Shown here in pieces: positions 52,068-53,681 of a stretch of 53,681 bases of DNA. How positions within the stretch are numbered: the stretch's first letter is position 1; each line of letters begins with the position of its first letter. Under the pieces are notes generated by a model that was not told the origin of the DNA, searched no databases, and worked only from the letters and a program-made list of their open reading frames with translations. A program made the position numbers and the translations under genes. Origin of the DNA: an uncultured Chryseobacterium sp. (GTDB taxonomy: Bacteria > Bacteroidota > Bacteroidia > Flavobacteriales > Weeksellaceae); the NCBI GenBank assembly GCA_913778085.1, contig CAJYXJ010000029.1:1-53681 (forward strand), read 5' to 3'.

Positions 52068-53513
52068 ATGAATAGAAAACTACACGTAATGGGAATATTT
52101 TTATTCTCCATTTCATGGGCAAACGCTCAGGTCGGCATTAACACCCAATCTCCTACAGCTGCCTTACACGTGGTAAGCAAAGGAAATACGGCTACCACCC
52201 AAGCCCTGAAAGTGCATAATTCTGATGGGACCAATCTTCTGACCATTAATGATGACGGTACGGTTACCGGTTCTGCCGTTTCCAATCTCGGCGGAACGGG
52301 CAGCGGAACAAACGGTAAAAATGCACTGGTAAAGACCACCCCCGAAGCAGCCGGAGCCAATTGCAGCACCGGAGGGATCAAAATAGAAAGCGGGCTGGAT
52401 AACAACAACAACGGAACTTTAGATGTTTCTGAAATTACCGATACCAAATATATCTGCAACGGAGCAGCAGGCGCAGCGGGATCAGATGGAAAATCCGTTT
52501 TAAACGGAACGGTAAATCCATCATCTTCCACAGGAAATAATGGCGATTTTTACATTAATACAGCTACGAATTTCTTATTCGGTCCAAAAGCGGGAGGCAA
52601 CTGGCCGGCAGGGGTTTCTCTTGTAGGTCCTGCAGGAGCTACCGGTGCTACGGGACCTGCAGGCATCGGATATGGCGGAACCTCCGCTTCAGCAAAAACC
52701 ATTAGCTTAGGCAGCAAAACGTTTGCAGTACCGGCAGGGCTGGCATATATCCCCGGCCAGCGTATCCGTTTTGTAGATCCCACCAATGCTGTGAATTTCC
52801 TGGAAGGAACGATTACGTCTTACAGCTCAACAAGCATGGTGGTGAACATCGACAATAATGGCGGTTCAGGCACGATAGCAAACTGGAACCTTACCGTAGG
52901 CGGAAACTTAGGATCGGCAGGAGTTGGCGTACCGACAGGAGGAACAACCGGGCAGGTATTGGCAAAAGTGGATGGAACCAACTATAATACACAATGGGTG
53001 ACGCCAAGTGGGGCAGCAAGCGTTTATCCAAATATTGAATTAGATATTAGAAACAATGTTTCTCAATCTATTACGACTTTAGGAAACGGAACTTCTTCAA
53101 ATTTGATTACTTTCTCTGGTAGTAATTCAGCAAATGCCTCTTTAACAGGAGGAAATACATGGAACGGAACAACCTTTACAGTAGGTTCAAACAGTGCTGG
53201 ATGGTATCAAATAAATGTACAAATAATTGGAACACAAACTGATGGAGTAAGCTCAAGTAATATTGGAATACCTTTTTATATGGATTTAAATAATACTGTT
53301 GGAAGTACAATGTCTAGCGCTATATTATATCGTTCAAATTATTCTTCAAACACTAATGCTTCTCATTTAAAAAACAACAATATGATAACCACTTTATTGT
53401 ATTTATCCGCTGGTAATACATTGAATTTTTATGGTTTTAGTGCGAGTAATACAGTAGCAGGTAATACAAGCAATAATGGTAGCACGTACTTGAATATTGT
53501 GAGGGTTAAATAA
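52068..53513 (+). CDS. Secreted collagen-like protein with AT-rich C-terminal head
   Basis: 481 residues with a signal peptide (MNRKLHVMGIFLFSISWANA). It starts QVGINTQSPTAALHVVSKGN, a pattern common in flavobacterial surface proteins. A DUF7151-like unit follows (GGIKIESGLDNNNNGTLD, DTKYICNG), then a collagen-like run (GPAGATGATGPAGIG) and a C-terminal ~150-residue beta domain of C1q-like character (WNGTTFTVGSNSAGWYQINVQI, LSAGNTLNFYGFSASN). From about base 53020 the DNA turns AT-rich: 36 G/C in the 60 bases at 52621-52680 against 17 at 53281-53340. No T9SS domain is seen. The head may be an exchanged adhesive domain. Confidence 0.78.
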   Translation: MNRKLHVMGIFLFSISWANAQVGINTQSPTAALHVVSKGNTATTQALKVHNSDGTNLLTINDDGTVTGSAVSNLGGTGSGTNGKNALVKTTPEAAGANCSTGGIKIESGLDNNNNGTLDVSEITDTKYICNGAAGAAGSDGKSVLNGTVNPSSSTGNNGDFYINTATNFLFGPKAGGNWPAGVSLVGPAGATGATGPAGIGYGGTSASAKTISLGSKTFAVPAGLAYIPGQRIRFVDPTNAVNFLEGTITSYSSTSMVVNIDNNGGSGTIANWNLTVGGNLGSAGVGVPTGGTTGQVLAKVDGTNYNTQWVTPSGAASVYPNIELDIRNNVSQSITTLGNGTSSNLITFSGSNSANASLTGGNTWNGTTFTVGSNSAGWYQINVQIIGTQTDGVSSSNIGIPFYMDLNNTVGSTMSSAILYRSNYSSNTNASHLKNNNMITTLLYLSAGNTLNFYGFSASNTVAGNTSNNGSTYLNIVRVK

Positions 53514-53681
53514 AAAAATTGAAATAAAAAACGAGGCGAAATCCTGAAAAGCCTATGTAATCTTCCCGTTCTTACTAACACTCAAAAGTAGAGTTTTTTG
53601 TTAATATTTCTGTTGTTGATGTTGGAAGATTTTGTTGAAATGTGGGAAACTCGTTGGCCTTAGCTTGGGCAAGTTTTCCAT
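53514..53681. other. Window-end intergenic sequence, no gene seen
   Basis: Within 168 bases there is only a weak hairpin (ACTC 53580-53583 / GAGT 53591-53594) followed by six T, which might terminate the preceding gene. The rest has no open frame of use. Confidence 0.4.

Noticed and set aside
1-53681. CRISPR array, rRNA operon, integrase or replication origin
   Set aside because: No regularly spaced direct repeats of CRISPR type, no rRNA signature, no integrase gene and no DnaA-box cluster were noticed on reading through.

Overview
The window looks like a chromosomal segment of a Chryseobacterium-type flavobacterium (Bacteroidota). The evidence is T9SS type A sorting domains, TAnnTTTG-type -7 promoter elements, few Shine-Dalgarno sequences, a short NuoG without a molybdopterin domain, a methylmalonyl-CoA epimerase gene, DUF5977/RHS surface proteins and a 'MKNLRKLSKKELKSVNGG' double-glycine peptide.

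Layout. 1-9600: an AT-rich minus-strand operon encoding a T9SS-exported propeller-like protein, a giant YD-repeat/DUF5977 protein, an RHS core protein with a unique C-terminal tip, and a small membrane-anchored protein last. 9875-10740: a decayed IS630-type transposase, followed by a CAT-anticodon tRNA. 10999-21866: housekeeping and secreted proteins (mce, rbfA, LolC/E-like permease, secreted endonuclease I, aroE, DUF349 protein, ribD, a double-glycine peptide absent from simple long-ORF lists, YigZ family, zinc membrane peptidase, GNAT-like protein, small two-helix protein). 21957-39530: a complete nuoA-N respiratory complex I operon ending in a strong terminator. 39677-48254: a lipoprotein, a GAF protein, an HD-domain/Pycsar-type membrane effector fusion (minus), and a metallophosphoesterase fused to an outer-membrane barrel. 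48649-51371: a minus-strand mazG-FUSC-lipoprotein operon. 52068-53513: a collagen-like/DUF7151 surface protein with an AT-rich C-terminal head.

The most striking part is the nuo operon. Two separate, strongly AT-rich two-gene cassettes sit inside it, in frame with operon polarity. One is nuoE-[ATPase + TOPRIM-like]-nuoF. The other lies between an outer-membrane protein gene and nuoG: [second, unrelated-looking ATPase + small acidic-motif partner]-nuoG. Both have the architecture of OLD/Gabija/PARIS/AbiL-like defence modules (an SMC-like ATPase followed by a TOPRIM-type nuclease). They have no promoter of their own that I can see and would be co-transcribed with complex I, so expression would be tied to the respiratory chain. 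The remaining nuo spacers (C/D, D/E, G/H, H/I) are built from iterated short words, and two of them are related to each other, which suggests these junctions are unusually fluid.

Limits: all family assignments were made by reading motifs by eye. No homology search, structure prediction or GC plot was run. GC figures quoted are hand counts of single 60-base lines.
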